A stretch of 64,000 nt of DNA from Ceratobasidium sp. AG-K (GCA_037039685.1 JAWNGF010000006.1:1426001-1490000), one strand, 5' to 3'. Counted from the stretch's first letter, positions 26,701 to 38,672 are shown. Numbers and translations are program-made. The notes: a model not told the origin generated them from the letters alone.

Positions 26701-28178
26701 ACGAAACACATACACATGCGCCCCAGGCATATTCTCCTTGCCCGACACTGCGAGGCCAAACATGACCCAAAACGCACACACGGCGACGAAATCGGTGCGG
26801 TTCCAAGAATGACGGAGGTAGGTGCTGGATTGTTCGGCGAGGATGCGTTGGCGGGCGACGGCGAGTTGGAACGGGGCGGTGGGTTGGTGGAGGTACCATG
26901 TTCCGGATTGGGATTGCATGTGGGTTTGTGGTTGTTGGGGTGTGGTTGGGTGGCGAGGGGTGGCGGGGTGAGTTTGGGGTTCGGGTTGGGAGCGGGAGGC
27001 GTGTGCGGATGCGAGGTTTACGTGCGAGGCGAGTGCGAGTGAGAGGGTGGTTTTGGACGGTCCGGTGAGGTTGGTGGTGGAAGTAGGGGCTGTATGCTGC
27101 GAATACGGCGCACGCTGCTCAAACACTTTACGCCGGACTGAACGAGCCCGGGCCGCAAAGTTGTCCCCTGGGGCGAGGTCCTGGAGCCACTGCCCCACAC
27201 TCGATGGTTTGATTTCAGGATCAAGGACAAACCCAGACACAATAATCCGCGCAATCGTCTCGATGCTACTCTCGTCAGTCAACGTCTAGTGGGTACGCCA
27301 GACTTACGTGAATATACAAAACAGAACAAACAACCCATAGTCTTCCCATGTTTTAAAGTAGCCATCCACACGTTCGTGGACATAGACCGAATTCCAGACT
27401 TGAGTGGTAAGAAAGACGGCATTGGCAAAGATGAGAACGAGGATGATGGGTTCTGTCCAACTACTCGGGTCAGAATGACGGCACGTTGACACTGAATGAC
27501 TCACGTCCAGAGCAGCGTCGCGCGCATGGCCTGCCGAAACTTGTTCTCCGGGCCAAACATGCCGAGCGTACGTCCACGCAGCTGCATATGCTGGCTGCGG
27601 TCCAGCTCGTCTTCGGGGGGTGTCAAAGGCTCAGGTAGTGGAGGACCTTGTTCATGGTCTGGCGTGGGACGGGGAAAGTCTTCAGGTTCGGGCGTGCGAG
27701 GGACGGGCACGGGCTTGTCTTCGAGCTGGACACCGGCGAGGTTGACGACGCGCAGACTGACGCGGCGGAGGTGCTTGGATACGGCCTTGAGCGTCGCACT
27801 GCGCATCGGAGACGCCGTCGGAGATCTCCTCGCTACTGGCTCGTCTTCAGTGTCTCCCCGCCACGGAGGAGCAGCTGCACTCGTCAGGCGCGTCGAGTCG
27901 TCGACATCGGCATGGTGGGGATAGTCGAGCGATACCTCCGAAAACGTCGAGTGTCTGGTATGATAGGCGTCTTCTGGTTCGTCGACGATGCTCTGGGTGT
28001 CGGGCTGTACGTCGGTGGTGTAGGCCCCGAGCGGGTCCTCGGATCGGTTCCAGCTTGTGCGGCGTGATAGCTCGGACGAGGTGCGTGCACCAGGCGATGG
28101 TTGGACAGAATTGGACACGCCCTCAACCTCGGTAATGATCCGCTGTGGACTCCGGGGCGGCGTACGCGGTGGGGCCAT
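20717..28178 (-). CDS. CCH1: High-affinity voltage-gated calcium channel, CCH1-like
   Basis: Plasma-membrane calcium channel alpha-1-type subunit, which in yeast works with Mid1 in stress and mating calcium influx. The start ATG is at 28176-28178 ([20 protein letters not shown]) and the stop is TAA at 20717-20719. A cytoplasmic Ser/Pro-rich N-terminus of about 200 residues precedes four six-helix repeats. Visible S4-type segments include [20 protein letters not shown] (repeat II-III region, about 23770-23700). The pore-loop filter positions read ASVNTW (repeat I, 26072-26086), SSENW (repeat II, about 25000), SLEGW (repeat III, about 23385) and STGEGW (repeat IV, about 22215), that is N-E-E-E. 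More than 20 short introns split it. The C-terminal tail contains RSPYV and PTSPTSP repeats and ends [10 protein letters not shown]. Confidence 0.93.
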
Positions 28179-29402
28179 ACTACACACTTAGCACACGTAC
28201 CCAAATCATAACCCCACTCACATTGGCTCCCCCTAGTAGTAATCCTTCCCTAAATCTAGTAGCGTTTAGACTGCAAAAGTCAGGTCAGTGTCGTAGAGAT
28301 TAAACTCGACTCACCCGCTGTCACAATTTTAATTAGGTCGCAAAGCGGGTCGCGCGGAGATGGTTGCCTGACTGTCAAGCTTCCGTAGACTGCGCCCAAT
28401 TGCAAATCATGGATCGAGCTAGTTTCACGTGGCTGTGCGTGCGGTCGGCGCCGAACGTTGCGTTATCTTTTCATATATTCCGACTTGGCCTGGACTAACT
28501 TTCAGCCGCGGTTTGCACTGCCTAAGCGCCTTGGCATTCAAAATCCAGACTGACTCCCCGACGGTCATCGACTCGCCCGATCACGTCGAGTGGAGAACTG
28601 GGAATTGAGCGCCGAGCTACGTCAGTCCCCGCTTTCGAAGGCATTCTAAACTCGTCTCGAACACGAACACTTGTGATAAGCCGTCAGACATGCTTCTCGT
28701 TCAGAAATTCACATAGGAGCTTAGTCGGATAAACCCAATATTATGTGCCCAAGTGCATCGAATGGACCAAACTCTTCTCCAAGTAGCACGGGTTTGGGAT
28801 GCACGACACCTATCAAACTTTTGTTTCCTCCCGCGGTTTAGGTACAATACATGGAATAGTTACAACGTAGATGTGAGCGAAATTGAACTTGAATTAAAAG
28901 TTTGCATCGACTTGGCAAGGCTCTGTCTAGGTGGCAGCATCTATCGGGAGAGGCTTCTTGAACAATCGGCGCCACCTGACATCAGGAAAAACAGTACAGC
29001 TATAGCAGTCTATATTGGAGCTTCAATTATACAAGTGGCTATATAGTGCTACATAGCCACTCATAGAATTGAAGCTCCAGCATAGATCTTCATAGCTCCC
29101 ATAGACGTGTCCCTTTTTCCTGAAGCTCTCCACCCTGAACACCAAGTTGCGATTAAACAAGTGCATTACAACACTGTCCCGTCGTACGAAACTCGACCCA
29201 CCCCACAGCCAATAATACCCCTTCTCAATCGCCAAGTGCCGGCGTGGATGACTCGACCTTTCGGACCAAGGACGCTAGCGGTTTGTCAAGATATACAGCA
29301 AGACGACGCCAAACATTAGCCTTGTGGGTGCGCTTTCTGAGGTGGATTTCAAAATTCCCAAGAGACGTCCCGGGACCAGGGTCATAAAGCTAAGAAATCA
29401 GG
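28179..29402. other. Gene-poor gap with a foldback element
   Basis: About 1.2 kb between CCH1 and the first kinase. The CCH1 promoter and 5' untranslated region should occupy the left part. A plus-strand open frame at 28753-29046 runs into the foldback element and has no recognisable product. Apart from the foldback (28982-29123) I see nothing supportable. Confidence 0.45.
28982..29123. repeat. MITE-like foldback element, about 142 bp
   Basis: An almost symmetric inverted repeat. The outer ends match (TCAGGAAAAA at 28982-28991 and TTTTTCCTGA at 29114-29123). The middle arms match perfectly (TGGAGCTTCAATT at 29016-29028 against AATTGAAGCTCCA at 29067-29079). The inner arms match with one mismatch (GTGGCTATATAG at 29035-29046 against CTACATAGCCAC at 29049-29060), leaving a loop of two bases. 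No coding capacity. The structure fits a small non-autonomous DNA element or a large hairpin. I could not identify a clear target-site duplication. Confidence 0.6.
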
Positions 29403-31605
29403 TCAGTGTCTGTCCCAAGCCGACATTTGCCTCACTTTTCCCGGGCAGTCAAGGCACCTGAGCCCAAATTCGGGAGGGGGGTTGCTATTGTGGCCCGACA
29501 TGGGTTTGGCAATAATGCTGACGCGGTTATCGCTGTACCGTTCAACATCGAGAACACAGTCGGCGAGCCATTGGGGTGGTGCAACATCCTGCACGTCCGT
29601 GTCAGCAACAAGCACCGAATACTTGGTTTATACTCACGTTGCACGTACGAGCGCCGAGTTTAGGTCCCATAGGTTGCAGTGATAGATCAGCTATTAGCGA
29701 CGTGGCCCGGTCCAATCCGTGTTGTTTTGGACAGGTCTCTGGTGGGCCCGCCGCGTTCCGTGGTGTGCTTACCTGCCCGCTTGCTGAAGCTAGTTTCCGG
29801 GCAGCTAGCGCCTCACTCTCGAGCGATTCTGCTTCTGCTAGCCGCCCTAGGTCACGATATATCGTTGCCAGTACCTCCATGCTCTCCAGTGTATCAGGGT
29901 GTTTATCCTTGAGCAGTCGCTTTCGAGCGGATAGTAATTTAAGGCACCGGGATTCCGCATCGGCTAGTCGACTTGGTGTCTGATGCGTTGCTGCTCCTGG
30001 CTCCGTGCTCCGCAGAAATTCGGCGTCACCTTCCCAAGGCCTATCTTTTGGTGAAATCACGCCGCTGACTTTTGGAAGAGACAGGTCTACGCCCCTCGTC
30101 TGAAATCACGAAACATTAGTTGGAAGAACGTCTGAACACACTGGAATGACTTGCTTCAAGTGACCTAGCTTCCAAGTTAGAGCTTGAATCCTTGAATGCC
30201 CCTGCATCTGCCAGCGAATGGGACAATATGCCCGAGAGGCGCTCTGCCACAGCCGTGATCTCTGGTCGCGCGGATTGGTCCCATGCCCAGCACTCTTGCA
30301 AAAGTTGCCATAACTGGTCATTCACCTCGGCTCTTGGCCGAGCTGGAGTTTTACGTTTGACTGCGACCATAATCATGACTTGATGGTCGCTGAATTCTTC
30401 AAAAGGGACTTTGCCGGTGAAAGTTTCCTGCATATACTTTCAATGCTGATCACGCTAAACGAGGATGGGATGTGTACCAGTATAGTCTGGTACGGCACTC
30501 CAGTTAGAACCACAACAGCTTTGGAAGGAAATAAGTGCGCGCCATTCCGTATGCATACACGTCAACCTTCTTGCTCGTACGTGCCTCGTGGTCTTCGTCA
30601 AAAAGTTCAGGCGCGTAACCAAAGGTATTAGTTGAACTCATCAAACGGGTCGCATATTTTCATACCGCCCATCGAAGCGAAAAGCTGGCGTTAGTTGTCC
30701 CTGTGAACTTGAGTGTGAGGTCCCGGAGCTTGGAATTCCCAAAGTCGGTGATCATAGCAGTTCCATCAGCAGAAATCATGATGTTTGCCTGCGTTTCATG
30801 TAGCGCAGCTAGATTGAATCTTTAAGGCATTGCAATTCAAAAAGTAAGACTTACCGCTTTCAAGTCCCCGTGAACCTAAGTAACACACAGTCGTGATCAT
30901 CTGTCGTTGTACTGCATATATACGGGTGCATGTACCCACCATATTGTTTTCGTGAATATACAAAAGCCCTGCGCAAATGTCGATACACTAGAGCAGAGAA
31001 ATCAAGCTGCCGAAATAAGACATTGGCATAGCTTACAATATCCATCCGGTTTACGCTCGGGTTGGCAATGATATATGACGCCAAGTTGCCGTTGTCCATC
31101 CACTCGGATATCATAGACACATGTCCTCGGAACATCGCAAGTCCCATCAAGGGCATTACATTTGGATGTCTCAATTGTGACCAATGGTACAGCTCCCTTG
31201 CTGTGCGCTGTCCATGTTCGTGAGTCACTTGCAGAGTCTGGTCATCTTGGTGTAATTTTATTAACCACTTACTTTCAAAAGCTTTTCCTTGTCATCGTCT
31301 TTTCCTGGTCGTTCGAAAACTCTCATTGTCTTGATAGCTACCTTGACGCTGCTTGTCATGACTCCTCGGTACACATCGCAGAACCCCCCTCCAGCAACTG
31401 GGTGGATGCTACATGAGGCTAAATCTAGCGACGATGTGAGGTCTGAGCAGTGACGCTGAGTGAGAGCAGTAACAACATGTTTCATTGACTGTGTATCCGT
31501 CGGTTAGTACTAGAGACGGGAGTACGGGCGTTGAAATGATTGATCACTTACCGATGCACTGCCGATGAGATTTTGGTCGTCTACGGCGACCAAACCCTTA
31601 TCCAT
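29403..31605 (-). CDS. HGD-type protein kinase with C-terminal TPR segment
   Basis: Tyrosine-kinase-like family kinase. The start ATG is at 31603-31605 (MDKGLVAVDDQNLIGSAS). An upstream in-frame ATG at 31714-31716 would add a hydrophobic leader. Kinase motifs in order: glycine loop VAGGGFCDVYRGVM, VAIK lysine (about 31340), RELYHWSQLRHPNVMPLMG, catalytic VHGDLKA (about 30865; His-Gly-Asp in place of His-Arg-Asp), ANIMISADG, DFG (about 30750), YAPELF, DVYAYGM, and the C-lobe ending WDQSARPEITAVAERLSGIL. After an intron a kinesin-light-chain-type TPR follows (HPDTLESMEVLATIYRDLGR, about 29900-29830). The final exon, NDVAPPQWLADCVLDVERYS..., ends at 29403. The Asp and DFG are intact, so activity is plausible. 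Target unknown. The joins around 30640 and 30430 are uncertain. Confidence 0.75.
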
Positions 31606-32129
31606 GTTTGTAAGCTTGTATTTATTACCTTTTGGATTAAGTATCCGTCGCAAAACTCGTTCGACCGTACCAGACACGGACAGCCAGCACAGTAGTGAAA
31701 AGAAAGATAGACCCACAGGAAACGCCCCCGGTTGAGGATAGGATGCAGCTGTGCTATTCCGCAGTGTGGCGATAATTAAGAGAGCATTGAAAGCTACTGG
31801 TAAGAGCCCACAGAAGCGTATGGATCGGCAGCCTCACCTTCATTGTGGCTTCTAGCGCGGTTATCACGTAATCTTTTATTTGCTACCATAATCTCGCGTC
31901 CCTTCCACCCGCTTTCCGTACTTTTGCTAAACCTCGTCTCGCCTATCTGTTATCTTCGTTTGTCGTGTTATGACTCGATTCTCGGCGATTATTCATGATG
32001 TTCCTGCGACCAATAAACTATTTTTTCATGAAGCAAAGACAAGACAAGACCTGATATCCCCGTATCAGACAATTCGACCCGATCCGATGTTTGCCAATGT
32101 GACACCCGAAACCAGCAGCACACTTGAAG
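31606..32129. other. Spacer between the two kinase genes
   Basis: About 520 bp. A 62-codon plus-strand open frame at 31970-32158 is antisense to the last exon of the next kinase and is likely a shadow. The spacer presumably holds the promoter of the first kinase. Confidence 0.4.
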
Positions 32130-33529
32130 CTATCTTGGCAGCAGCTTGTCGGGGGTAATGCTCTTGATCTAACAAAGCTACGTGAGATTATAGCAACGGT
32201 ATGGGCGGACAGAGTGATACCTTTATGTAAACCTGTTTGGCCGTAGGACGGCTCCTAGGATTGTGGTCCCATAGCTCCAGCAACAGGTCCCAGAGGGAAT
32301 TGCCACATTCACTACTCTCCGGAAAGGACTCTTCGGATCGCACAGGCATCTGCTTTTTGATTGTAACGACATGCAATATCGAAACGTCTTGCTTGTCTGA
32401 GTATGGAACCTTTCTTGATATGACCTCCTGAAACAATACGTTAATACTCATCGTGTGGTTGAAAAGTGTGTGCGGACCAAGATTGTCTACGAGGTCTCGT
32501 CAGATTATCTAACTAGGGATAACAACAGGGCGACGTACCATTCCCAACGCATACACATCCGATTCTCTTGTCAGTTTGGATTCGCCCATCAATAACTCCG
32601 GAGCCTTTTGGGTTCCGTTAGCAGCGTATCGAATAGGAGGGTCAAGACCTACTGTCCAACGCAAGGTATTGTCCAACAACGTTGTCATCGTGAATTGCAT
32701 TGTGGCGGTGGCATCGGCCTTTAGCGCGCTCCCAAAGTCTCCTATCTTTGCTACGCCTTCTTCCGATATAAAAACGTTGCTCTGGTTAAACGACGGTCAG
32801 TCCAAGAGAAATGACGCCGCACGGCAGGCAGTTGCAATGTAAATTACTGACCGCCTTCAAGTCCCCATGAACCTGAATGTATGAGTTAGTCTTTGCCAAT
32901 TTCAAGTCGTCTGGCCGACTCACAGCGCGAATTTCATGCATGTATGCTAGACCATTTGCAATCTGAGTGCACTTTGGGTCCAGTCAGATTATTGGCGAAC
33001 TAGAAGACACCAAACAAATGAACTTACTAGCTCGCAGCGATTGGCTGTAGGATTTAATGCCAGGTAATGGGGTAGATTGCCATTGGACATCCAGGGCGAG
33101 ACCATTGCGATTTGGTTTCTGAATAGTGCTAGGCCGAGCAGTTCTAGTATGTTGTCGTGCTTTAGCTTGGACCATATCCTGAGCTCGCGCGCGGCATACT
33201 GGATTTTGTGCGGGGACGCACGCTATCAGGCAACTCGTTCAACAGCGGTGAGGCGAATGCTCACTTGATGGATCTGATCTATGCGTTGTGGTAACTTTTG
33301 AATGCATTTGAGAGCAACCTGAGCCTTATCCTTGAGCCTCCCACGATATACGTCGCCAAAGCTTCCGCCAAAATGGGCAATAGCATCACAAGATGGTTTG
33401 TCGACTGAATTTGTAATATCGTTGCATGTTGTAGATTTAGCGGTGAGATGTAAAATCACCTCTTCGGGGGGCTGGGAGGGCGTATGCGTGGGTTAGCTGC
33501 TGACGGGCAATGATTAGAGCACTTACCAT
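32130..33529 (-). CDS. HGD-type protein kinase, second copy
   Basis: Paralogue of the kinase at 29.4-31.6 kb, on the same strand, with an intron at the matching place just before the kinase domain. Motifs: HFGGSFGDVYRGRL glycine loop (about 33375), VALK lysine, ARELRIWSKLKHDNILELLG, MVSPWMSNGNLPHYL, VHGDLKASN (about 32855), DFGSA, KAPELLMG, SDVYALGM, and C-lobe WDHNPRSRPTAKQVYIK. A last exon (IKSITPDKLLPR) ends at TAG 32130-32132. If it is an independent gene, the start may be the ATG at 33527-33529, directly before a GTAAGT donor, or a methionine further upstream in the open exon 33527-33757. That exon can also be joined in frame to the NB-ARC/TPR gene upstream. Kinase residues look intact. 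Confidence 0.75.
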
Positions 33530-33783
33530 GGTACTACTAATTATGATCTTCTTGCTAGGGTTTGGGGGTGGTTGGAGTTCGTGAATTTTGAGGTCAAATT
33601 GGATTTCGGCTAGTGCTGCATTGGGAGGGGAGTTGTCAATATACCTGATGTGTATTTCAAGGAATGAGACTGAAACATTGGTGGTAAGTAATTGAACAAG
33701 AGGAATAATAATCATATTGACCTCATGGATAAAGCGTTCTACTTCTGTAGTGTCCGTCTTTGAAGTGTGAGAGTACATGAATA

Positions 33784-36671
33784 TTACAACCCATAATTGA
33801 GAGCATTGAGCAAATGACTCACGTTGACTCCATTGGCCGAACCACGAGTTGGCCGAAGCGATTGGCAATAGTAACTTGGCAACTCTTGGATAAGCATTGC
33901 CTGGTAAATCTCCGAAAGTTGATTCATAATAGCTAGCATGGTTGGGTGGCCATTGCCAAGCATATCTTGACCAGTTCTCAATAATGATAGCAGAGTGGGT
34001 TCTACCTCCAGGAGGCGGCTTGAGGCCTGATGTATGCGCACCAGATGCTCAGGAGCAGTACAAATCAAGTCATCCATACTCTTGTCGCCAATTCCGAATA
34101 TCTGTTCTGCGGCAAGCACGATGTCCGCCCATGACTGTTCAGCTTCGGCAAGGCGATCCTGCTGGGTATAGAGTTGGGCCAAGCTTGCTTTGGTTTTCAA
34201 TGTTTTAGGGTGATTGCTCCCCAGAGTCTCTTTACTGAGGATCAAGGTTTGCACTAGTATGGCCTTGATTTTGTCCAACCGGCCTTGCTTTGAGAAAATG
34301 TGAACAAGGTTATCCATGCTTGCAATTACATCCAAGTGCTTCTCGCCATACAATTGTTTTCGTGTTTCCAGAACTTGGTTCTCCAGCTCTTCCGCCTCCA
34401 TCCATTGTCCCTGCATCAAGTATGTCGACGCTAGGTCAACTAAAGTGTTCAGGGTATCCCAATGGTTGTGGCCAAGAACTCGCTCTTGAGCATTCAGAAT
34501 CCATATTAGCAGGGTTTCCGCCTCCTGAAACTTGCCTTGCTGCCAGAGCGTATCTGCAAGGTTGCTCATGCTATTCAGAGTACCCAGATGATCTTCCCCA
34601 AGCGTCTGTTTGTGTATGTTTAGGATCTGTCGTTGAAGTTGTTCTGCATCATCCCATTGGCACTGGTAGTAGTATGTCATGGCGAGATTGTTCATGCTGG
34701 CCAGGGTGTTCTGGTGTTCTCTCCCAAAAACTTGGTGCAATATGTTCATAAGCAACATCTGCACTTGCTCTGCCTTGTCCCATTTGCCGTGGTTTTGAAG
34801 GATCAAAGCAAGAGTATTCATGCTTTTCAGTGTATCTGGATGATCCACGCCAAGTGTTTTCTTGCGCAAATATAGGAGCAGGGATTGTAGTTGCCTTGCC
34901 TTTTCCCATTTGCCTTGTTGGCAATACATTGAGACCAGGTCAATAATACTCGATAATGTGAGCGGATGCTCTTTGCCAAGGATTCGACAGCGTACATCAA
35001 GTATACAGGATTGAAGAGCCTCTGCCTTGTCCCCGTAACCTTGTTTCTGATATGTTATTGCCAGGTTATACATGCTATCCAAGGTATATGGGTGCTCCTC
35101 TCCCAGTAGCCACCTGTATGAGTCCAAAGCCTGCTTCTGCAATAGTTCCGCTTCAACCCATCTATCTTGCTGATAGTAGCCAATGGCGGACATGTTCATA
35201 AATGCAATGGCATCTGGATGGTCTACGCCTAGCAGCTGCTGATATGTGTCGAGTACTTGAGCAAACATCACAGGTTGGTGGTCAGTAGTAATCCGAGTAC
35301 GTAGCTGCAAGAGCACCTCGCCGACATGCAGCGCAATCGCCTGTCTATAGTTATCCAATCCAAGCAAAGAATCATGTTTTGAATTGACTGATCGAATCAG
35401 AAGTGTTGTTGTACAATCCAACGCAAAGTTTGGTGGCTGCAGGACAATGGCACAAGTCCACTCTTGCACCAGAGGATTGATCCTGTACTCCATGTTGACT
35501 GAGTCATATTCGATCAGGGAGTACGAGGAAAGCTTGCAAAGGGCACCTGAGAACCGTGTTGAGTTCCAGCTCCTGTCAAAATTCATGTAGGTTTTGAGGT
35601 GGTCTTGCATGTGGTCATAGGCAGCCGCCCCAATATCACCAGACAACATTATAGACATGTAGGATTCTGTGTTGATGGCAGCTTGTTGAAAGATCATTTT
35701 GGTAATGCCATTGTGGTAGAGAAATGCTATCAGCCAGAGCAATAACCGTGAGTTGCTTGCTTTCTCCAATAGGTCATAGCACATCTTCCATGCAGTGCAA
35801 GCGGATTTTTTGTAGTCACCCGCATCCCTATTGAGGTTAGCATACAGCCTGATGATCAACTGGTGTTTGCTGAGGAATAGATTTCTGTAGGTATCAATGC
35901 TCTTTTCAGGCAAATGCTCAAGGTATACACCAGCGTACACCACTGCCAATGGGAGGTTCCCCAGGTCCTAAGAGCATACATTAGGGTTAACTCTGGAGCA
36001 GTTGACAATGCTATATTACTCACCTGAAGCAGTGCACCTGCCGCCTCTATTTCCTGCTCATGAAGTACCCAGTCTTGTCTCCATGCAACTCGCAATAACA
36101 ATGTGAATGCCTCCTGACTATTCATTCCTGCAACATGATAGACAGACCTTGATCCACAGGCATACGCTATCATCTCAGCCCTACGGGTCGTAATTATTAT
36201 GCTGCCGTAGTTTCCACCAGGGAAATAATCTTTGATGCTGGGGGAAAGGTCATTCATATTATTGAATACAATGAGCCAAGGCCTAGGGTATATCTCTAGC
36301 CAGTTTAATGCATCTTTGTGATTGTTTCCAATGTTCTGCAGTTCTGCAAAGCCCTGCAGTGCCATTTCAATTGATTTCCTTGAGCTTGAGTCAACAAAGA
36401 GCATGTGTGTCCAGGTGGCTTGGTGTCGCTCAATGGCCTTCAACACCAGCTGGGTTTTCCCTGCACCTTCGGGTCCATGCACAATGCATACCTGGTGCCC
36501 CTTGTTGGTTTTGGTTATGCATGTAGTGACCTGCTGGATCAAATCTTTGCGGCTGGTAAACTCTGAGGTAGGTGTGGGGCATTGTTTGATGGTGACTGTC
36601 TGGATAGGCAAGAGCTCAGACGCATTGATCTGATTGTTGACATGCATGGCTGTCTTATGGGAAGTGTTCAA
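33784..36671 (-). CDS. NB-ARC/TPR (NLR-like STAND) protein
   Basis: Signal-transduction NTPase with a repeat sensor region. Two exons, 36024-36671 and 33784-35967, give 943 residues if the stop at 33784 is used. Around residue 70 the P-loop GPEGAGKT is visible. It is followed by WLIVFNNMND (Walker B region), GSIIITTR (sensor arginine), and GNLPLAVVYAG (the GLPL motif) just after the intron. Residues from about 440 carry at least nine kinesin-light-chain-type TPRs of 42 residues (pattern LG-x-x-HP-x-TL-x-SM-x-NLA and QG-W-x-EAE). There is no recognisable effector domain in the short N-terminus. Fungal proteins of this layout act in non-self recognition or cell death; that role is inference. 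Its coding sequence looks AT-richer and less intron-rich than its neighbours. A good splice donor (33822) lies 13 codons before the stop. Confidence 0.88.
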
Positions 36672-37157
36672 TCATTGGTCTTCTTGGCTTGGTTATCTAC
36701 AATGTGGTAGATTTCATTGCTGCAATACAAGTGCCCATAAACAAGTCGGAATAAAGGCTTACCTGCTCATTTTAGTGCGCTTTGGGCCTTGCCCTGTATT
36801 TCAATCTTTGGGTAGGTGTAAGGCATATGCTTCAAAGAAAGTATGCAATGGTGGAGTCTAAGCATGTCTATAGATAAGGTATCACGGTGAGACTGGAGAG
36901 ATGAGGTTCAGACAGGCGCTTGACCAAAAGTCCTGTTGATCATGCACAAGTTAGGGACTGTGTCTTGATTGGGTTTTGACCCTCTTGACCAGCTACATGA
37001 CGCGCCATTTATTATAATGGGTAGTTTGTAGGTCTAGGTTCAAGGGCATGCTTCTCACTCAAGCATTTGCTGCAACGCTTTGATTCATTGCCACTCCTAT
37101 ATACCTATATATGTGGATCAAGTCCGTGGACATCAAGTACCCTGTCATAAATTCCCA
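36672..37157. other. Spacer upstream of the NB-ARC/TPR gene
   Basis: About 490 bp with the presumed promoter of the NB-ARC/TPR gene. Short plus-strand frames (36634-36861, 37080-37496) carry no recognisable motif; the latter is mostly antisense to the next gene. Confidence 0.4.
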
Positions 37158-38672
37158 CTACGCACAGGCCCCCATTGGAACCAAGCCGCCCTCTTTCCCG
37201 TGGCCACATTCCTGTTCAGGCATTGGGATAATTACAAACTTGTCCTCTGTAGGCGTTGCAGGGCCTTGACTTTTGACAGAATCGCTCCTCTTGAGACGAG
37301 AACCAAGGCCAGGCCCAATGCCGTACAGGGCTCGAAAACTGACCAATGCCCTATTCAGATGTGGACAAAGATCCAATGGGCTTGGAGGGGATGTGTTCCT
37401 GTGCATTTGAGGGGCTGGGAAGCACAGTTGACAAATCTTGGGTTTGGCCTTGAGGTCAACAAATTTGGTATCCAAGTCCGGGGAGTTTTCCAGTAGAGGA
37501 GATGGTGCCCTGAGCCATGTAGGGCTGTTCTTGGACAAGGTCGAAATGGAACCGGCGGGGCTTGTGGAAGGAGCTTCATCCTTCACATCCAAACTTGTGG
37601 GTTCCTGCTCATTGCTCAACCCCAAACCACTCGTCAGCTTGACTGCTGTTCCACCCAATGTAGTCGCTACGCTCGGATTCTTTGCCTCTTCCTCCTTTGC
37701 TCCTGATGCAACAGCAGCAAAGACAGATGCCATGTTGTTCACAGCCGGCTCCTTTTTCTTCCCCTTCCCCAATCCCTTCTTGCTATCCACTGCCTTCCCC
37801 TTTCTAGGCTTCAAAATGCAAACCCCTAACCGAATTGGGTCTCCCATCAATAACATACGCACAAGCACCTTGGATTGCTTAAGCTGAGGCTTGTAATCCT
37901 CAGCCTTGGTCTTGGTTGGACGTCGGCCAGCTGGAAGGTGGGCCCAGCAATTGCCATTGTACCTGTATGCATAGATAAATTTGGGTCAGCTGCATGGGAA
38001 ACGTTGCTTGCCGTAGATTCCTGGGAGAGAGGTGGGCATGAATTTGGCCTTGTCGTGCGCGGGGGATTTGGGAGATTTGAGAGTAGGCTTGGGCACATTG
38101 GGCTTGGTAACTTTGGGAAGGTAGGATTTGGGGATTTTGGGTATGTTGGACTTGGGGGTGGGGGTAACATTGCACTCAGGAGCTTGAACAAACTGAGCAT
38201 ACAGGCACATAAGTACAAAGTTGAGACTGGACATGGTTGCATACTCACCTCAGCTTTCTTGTAAAGATGCTTTACTGGCTGCGGCCAAGTGCCCTGGGGT
38301 TTTGCCTCTGGCCCCAACACACTGTGGCACACCAACAGAATAGGAGCGGGATGTGCTGGGGAAGGAGTAATGAGCAAGTCCAAGTGGTTTGGGATGCTCG
38401 GAGGGAGGTGAAGTCCAGTAGTGAGCCCAGGGATGTGGGCCTTTGTGGGAAATTGGTCAGTGGAGTAGATGTGCTGAGCAGGTGGGTTAGTGTGGTGTGA
38501 ATAAATAGTAGTCAAGGACATACAAAGCCACTCTGGTGATATGAGGGATTGTACATATCAGTGTTGAGGCATACCTGAGTAACCTATAGAAAAGCGAATG
38601 TCAAATGCTAGTAAGAGTTAGATACAAGAGAGTACTCGCCTTGATGACTTGAACGTTGATTTTTGCCTGCAT
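37158..38672 (-). CDS. Hypothetical Lys/Pro-rich multi-exon protein
   Basis: I do not recognise this gene. A candidate model starts at the ATG 38670-38672 (MQAKINVQVIK) and includes MSLTTIYSHHTNPPAQHIYS (about 38521) with ...PVKHLYKKAE. Across a GTGAGT...CTCAG intron it continues into FVQAPECNVTPTPKSNIPKI and further Pro/Lys repeats (about 38190-38080). The last open segment (37868-37158) has KPRKGKAVDSKKGLGKGKKK and ends in PMPEQECGHGKEGGLVPMG. Two joins would need GC-AG introns or remain unresolved near 38000. The region is open in several frames at once, which suggests low-complexity sequence. Neighbouring kinase and NLR genes on the same strand suggest accessory content. Could be a real fast-evolving gene or remnants of one. 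Confidence 0.35.

Noticed and set aside
28753..29046. 97-codon plus-strand frame
   Set aside because: Runs into the foldback element and has no motif or splice partner.
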